From Candolleomyces eurysporus (Eukaryota > Basidiomycota > Agaricomycetes > Agaricales > Psathyrellaceae), in assembly GCA_027579435.1 (NCBI GenBank), contig JANBPK010000737.1, forward strand, positions 1-64,000: a DNA stretch of 64,000 bases. The letters run 5' to 3'. Each line of letters starts with the position of its first letter. The first letter of the stretch is position 1. This document shows positions 59,942-64,000 of the stretch, piece after piece. A program made the position numbers and the translations under genes. The notes beneath the pieces were generated by a model, which worked only from the letters and a program-made list of their open reading frames with translations, did not search any database and was not told the DNA's origin.

Positions 59942-62806
59942 ATGCTCAAGTGGCCTAGGTTCCTGCCCCGCTTCGACGGCTCGGTTTTCTTCGAGTGTCC
60001 GGGCAGCAACTCGGCTTCTGAATACACGACCTGGGTTGACTCAACGCCTAATCAGGGCGTCCACCCATCCACACCTCGCGACTCTTTGACACCTTCCCTT
60101 CCGCAAGACTCCATCACTCAGCTATCAAAGCACCCGTCTACGAACGAGGCCGATCGAGTTCAATCGTTGCACTCTTCGGCAAACGCTCCCTGCTTCGTAG
60201 CATCCCCCTCGACCCTGATTGCACAAGACCCCCTCTCAGAGTCATCAATCCACCCTGCTACGAGGGGCAGCAAGGTTACGACATCACACGATCCTCAAGA
60301 CCGAGTCTTATCTCTCCACTGTCCGCAAACAGTCTCCCAGGCTAGACTGCCGTCGGAATCCTTGACCGAGGGTGCACCCGTCGGAGGTCAATCAATCCTC
60401 GGCGGTGCTCATCATTTCCGAATGAGGGACTTGGTACATGCACCCAATGCAACTCAGGTTCGTATAGTGAACGAAACGTCGATCCAACATAATGCTATCA
60501 ACATTGGTGCGTGAGCTACTGGAGGTATCAATCAAAACTACTGACACGGCGCCCTGGCAGAACGAGCGAGATTCGATGCGCTTCCAAAGCATCCAGAAAT
60601 GAGTGTGAAGCGGGCGGAGTACCTACCTGACAGTCGGAAGCCGGATGTCGAGGAATTATGCGAACGGGAGTCAAATGGGACCGAGCTTGTGCTGTGCATT
60701 CATGGGCCGGCCGGCATAGGCAAGTCGACGCTTGCTGGCCACCTCTCAGACAAGTTTCGGTCAGCCGATCGCTTGGCGGGCTCGGTTTCCCTGAGTGCCT
60801 TTCCGACAGATACATTCGGGCCTGAGGCGATCATCAAGATGATAGCTCACGAAATCGGGAGCATCCATCCGCAGGCAATACCGAAGATTGTGGAAGCAAT
60901 GGATCAATGCCACAGTACCTCTCTCGAAAACCACCTTGAGAAGTACATCCTCAAGCCCTTGCAATCACTCAACCGCGGGCAACCCCTCATCATCATAATC
61001 GATGCCATGGATGAATGGCCGGATCATCCGACATTCATCAAGGCGCTCGCCCACCTCAACTCACAAAGTCACGTCGTCAAATTCCTCATCACGGATCGTT
61101 TGAACCCATGCGCTTCCCACTTACCCGGAATTGAGAAGATCTCCATCCGCACATACGCTCTTGGTTCTATTCCAAAGGAGGTTATCAAGACCTATTTCCA
61201 CAAACATCTAGAGACCGTCCCGTGGGCGGATGGGCGAATGGCGACCCCTTCTGATGTCGACAAGCTCACGGAGCTCTCAGGCGGTCTCCCAGTCTGGGCC
61301 GCGAATGTGATCGCGTTGCTTTCGCTTCGGCTCAGCGAGTCGCCGCCCCACGAAATTCTCGAAGAGATTGTCGGAAGTAGGCGCCAAGTTGGTGGTAGTG
61401 ATGGGCTCGGGGAGCTGTATCGCAATGCGCTTTTACGCCTCTTCCGCTCCCCTGAAGACCAAAGACAGCTCCGACGGTATCTAGGAGCGAGCATTGGCCT
61501 TCAAGAAGCACTTTCCCCATCCGACTTCTCGATGCTTGCAGGTATCCGTACCCATCTTATAAACCGCATTCAATTCGATCTATCCGCGCTCCAAACCCGA
61601 TCCCCACCTCCAGGTTCGGAGGGGATGGTTCACCCAGCAAAAACGCTCTTCCATATGTCATTTCTTGAGCATGTCCAAGCCACGACGACAGAAAGCTCTT
61701 TCTCGATCTCCACCTTGGATTCCCACTCTACACTGGGCTTGAGCTGTCTCAACCAGCTTGCTAGGCTTCCATCGTCGTCACATCATGTCTCCGATCTATA
61801 CAGCCACCAACGTTATGCCGTGAAGTACTGGCCGTTCCATGTGTTCAGAGGAACCCCACGCTCACATGAGCAATGGTCACAGACAGAGCACTGTTCGACG
61901 CTACAGAAGATCACCCCCGAGACACAACGGCAATGGGCGGCCTTGTTTCTCGAGAGCTTGGTGCTCGGGAAAATGGATTCAATGATGATGGATAATATTG
62001 GTTCAGAGAATGGTATGGCATTTATTTTGAGTGGACTTGCCAGTTCTCTGGAGAAAATTGGTCAAGATTGCTGGGGATATCAGGTGGCTTGTTTGGAGGT
62101 TGCCATACGGATAGATGATGGCAATGCTAAAGTGTGGTCACAGCTTGGAAGGTGCTACACAGCGCGAGGTAGTAGGACAGGTAGCCTTCAGATGCATGAG
62201 GAAGCAGTGGTGGCCTTTCAACACGCTCTCCGAGTTCAAACCAACCAGCACCCTGATCATGCAAAATCACTCAACAATATTGCTGCTGCCCTTATATCCT
62301 GCTATGAGCAGAATGGAGACATGGATATCCTTAGCAAGGCAATTTCATATCACCAAGAAGCACTTGCACTCTGCCCTGCACCTCATCCATATCGCCTCAC
62401 ATCACTCAACAACCTTGCTACTGCTCTTCAATTCCTCTATCAGTGCAAGGGCGGCATTGGAACATTAACCAAGGTGATTTCACTGCANCNTGAAGCACTT
62501 GGACTCTGCCCTGCACCTCATCCACGTCGCTCCATATTACTCAGCAACCTTGCTAGGGCACTTCGATTCAAACTTGCACAAACTGGCCAGAGACAGGTCC
62601 TCAATGAGCAAATATCACTTTGTTGTGAAGTACTCATTATCTGCCCCCCTGGGCACAGACATCGGCAGTATGGAGTTCGGCAGCTAGTGGGGCTTCTTGG
62701 AATGCAGTGTCGGGTGAATGGAGATAACCAAGGTTGGGGGAAACTTAAATTCTGGTTGGAGGTAGAACTGGCAGCTTTCAAACTGCAGAAGGAAGTAACA
62801 AAATAG
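59942..62806 (+). CDS. NACHT-TPR protein (fungal NLR-like), second of the pair
   Basis: Two exons, 59942-60506 and 60561-62806; 936 aa. A low-complexity Ser/Pro/Thr-rich N terminus of about 150 residues is followed by a short segment with LGGAHHFRMRDLVHAP just before the intron. The NACHT domain has Walker A GPAGIGKST (about 236-244), Walker B LIIIIDAMDEW (about 329-339), the FLITDR segment and GGLPVWAANVIALLS. The C-terminal quarter (about 705-936) has tetratricopeptide-type repeats of the form PDHAKSLNNIAAAL, PYRLTSLNNLATAL, PRRSILLSNLARAL spaced by EALALCPAPHP-type helices. Two Ns (62488, 62490) fall inside a repeat without breaking frame. This is the standard sensor-type NLR layout (NTPase plus superstructure-forming repeats). 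The start could be earlier, as the frame is open to 59855 without an ATG. Confidence 0.88.
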
Positions 62807-63198
62807 GGTCTGCTTTTGGTGCATCCACGAGGTTTTTATGGGTATCTCACACCTCAGAACATTCTTTCTATTTTCTTTTATTTTTCTCTTCAGCAAACTC
62901 ACCTTTCTATGAAAGATATATATCCTTTGTTTTCTTTGGTTTTTATTTTTGAAAGTACCATTAAAACCCAAAAACATGCCTTTGAACAGTTGTATTATGA
63001 GTTATTTTTGCTTTGTATATAACCTGTTAACTCATAGAGTGTTTCGAGAGGGCTTGGAATCAGAAAGTCTGGTGGCAGAAAGCTTGGCGGCACCGTCCGG
63101 GACAAACAACATCGCCGAGCTGAGGTGACCAACAGCATCGTCCTCGACTTCATCTTACTCTCAGATAGTCACCATCCAGCACTCTCAATTCGGAGTAG
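62807..63198. other. Spacer after the NACHT-TPR gene
   Basis: AT-rich 3' flank of the NACHT gene followed by sequence that should contain the 5' exon(s) of the Arg/Ser-rich gene, which I could not define. Confidence 0.35.
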
Positions 63199-64000
63199 TT
63201 CACGGCCAGGGAGGCACCGCCACCTCCTCCTGAATCGGCGAGGAACAGCTATAGAGGGGAGCCCGAGGTCGAACGAGAGTCGCGGCGCGAGGCTGTTTCT
63301 TCCAGTGAACGTGGGCGAGAGGTATGTGTATTCTTCGTATTTGATCTGGATTCGACTGATGAATTGGATGTGCGTTTGCAGTGTCGTGAGCCATCTCCCA
63401 AGAAGAACGGCAAGAGAGAATCAGCGCGAAAATTGGTCAGCGGGACGAATAATACCCCTCTTGGGAGGCATCGGTTCTCGGCTCCTCCTCCGCCAGTCCA
63501 AAATAGCGGGCATGCACCGTCGATCTCGCCTGTACAGAGTGTCAAGCCCCTTCCTCCGGTCAACAGCCACGACTATCTAGACTATCCAGACTATCCGGAT
63601 AGGTCGAGGGACCCCGTGATAGACCATCGGAGAGAGAGTTATGACAGGGTACGTGGTTTTCGTTTTGTGTGGGCGCAGATGTTGACTTGTGCGTCTAGCC
63701 TTTCGATGCCCCGCGAAATTCTGAGCGATCTCGCGAACCTCGTTATGAAAGCCCACCTCGCAAGTCGCGAAGAGCGAGTCCAGTAAGCCCTTCACTGCCG
63801 CCTCTCCTCGAGGACATTTGACTGACAATTATCAAGCCTTCGCAGGACTTTACTTCTCGTGTCTCTGATCCTCACTCTATGCCTCCTCATATGGCCAGTG
63901 CAGGCTGGGAGCGCGAGTCGAGGGGCGAACCTCGGTCTCAAGTACGTGATTAACTGTCTTTCTTTTCTGTCCAATGCTGATTGTGATTGCAGCGAGACCG
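63199..64000 (+). CDS. Arg/Ser-rich protein, 5' start undefined and cut by the window edge
   Basis: Exons that keep frame through GT-AG introns: 63199-63321, 63382-63648, 63699-63782, 63837-63941, and one beginning at 63993 that runs off the window. The encoded protein is hydrophilic and disordered, rich in Arg, Ser, Glu and Pro: EAPPPPPESARNSY, SSSERGRECREPSPKK, YLDYPDYPDRSRDP, YESPPRKSRRASP. The composition is like SR-type or other RNA- or chromatin-associated linker proteins, but no folded domain is visible in this part. The acceptor at 63198 is chosen because it opens the frame that continues in phase; the first exon is not found. Function unknown. Confidence 0.55.

Overview
The window is eukaryotic, and almost certainly from a filamentous basidiomycete (Agaricomycetes). 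The closest match I can name from memory is a Rhizoctonia-like fungus. The reasons are genes broken by many short introns (about 45-65 nt, GT-AG), a fungal U2 snRNA, a eukaryotic initiator tRNA, a KRE6/SKN1 beta-glucan-synthesis family, and NACHT proteins and F-box proteins of the kind these fungi carry in large numbers. All spliced models were built by hand from splice sites, reading-frame continuity and comparison between paralogues inside the window. None has transcript support. At least thirteen N positions occur, nearly all beside homopolymer runs. At least two of them break an otherwise good reading frame, so isolated frameshifts here may be assembly errors.

Layout. 1-18.6 kb is gene-poor. 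It holds three related tyrosine-kinase-like genes on the plus strand (3.9, 11.5 and 17.4 kb), a decayed fourth relative on the minus strand (13.1 kb) and a doubtful minus-strand reading frame near 15 kb. 18.8-19.5 kb encodes a disordered Pro/Ser-rich protein, followed by about 2.6 kb of strongly pyrimidine-rich sequence with no supported gene. 22.6-26.6 kb holds two tandem F-box genes (minus strand). 27.0-29.6 kb is an intact 15-exon SKN1-type gene (minus). 31.3-34.2 kb is a secreted S41-type peptidase of about 16 exons (minus). 34.7-36.0 kb is a patchwork of a tRNA-dihydrouridine-synthase fragment and a broken SKN1 copy. 36.6-37.8 kb is homoserine dehydrogenase. 38.1-39.4 kb is an F-box-like gene. 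39.5-42.0 kb is an 8-exon membrane protein of unknown family (minus). 42.5-48.7 kb holds three small secreted, probably GPI-anchored paralogues, two of them inside a tandem 2-kb duplication. 49.2-49.9 kb carries U2 snRNA and initiator tRNA-Met, with a decayed tRNA copy at 51.1 kb. 52.1-54.7 kb is the second intact SKN1 gene (plus). 55.6-58.5 and 59.9-62.8 kb are two neighbouring NACHT-NTPase (fungal NLR-like) genes, the second with TPRs. 63.2-64 kb is the start of an Arg/Ser-rich gene that leaves the window.

How they fit together. The clearest housekeeping functions are U2 snRNA, initiator tRNA and homoserine dehydrogenase. The rest is accessory: cell-wall glucan synthesis (two SKN1 genes), cell-surface proteins (three GPI-type), a secreted protease, F-box adaptors, unusual kinases that lack the HRD arginine and the glycine loop, and two NLR-like NTPases. 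Tandem and inverted duplication is the dominant process: kinases, F-box genes, SKN1, GPI proteins and possibly the NACHT pair. I see no single new multi-gene system that the sequence proves. The best candidates are the NACHT pair and the tandem non-RD kinase family.
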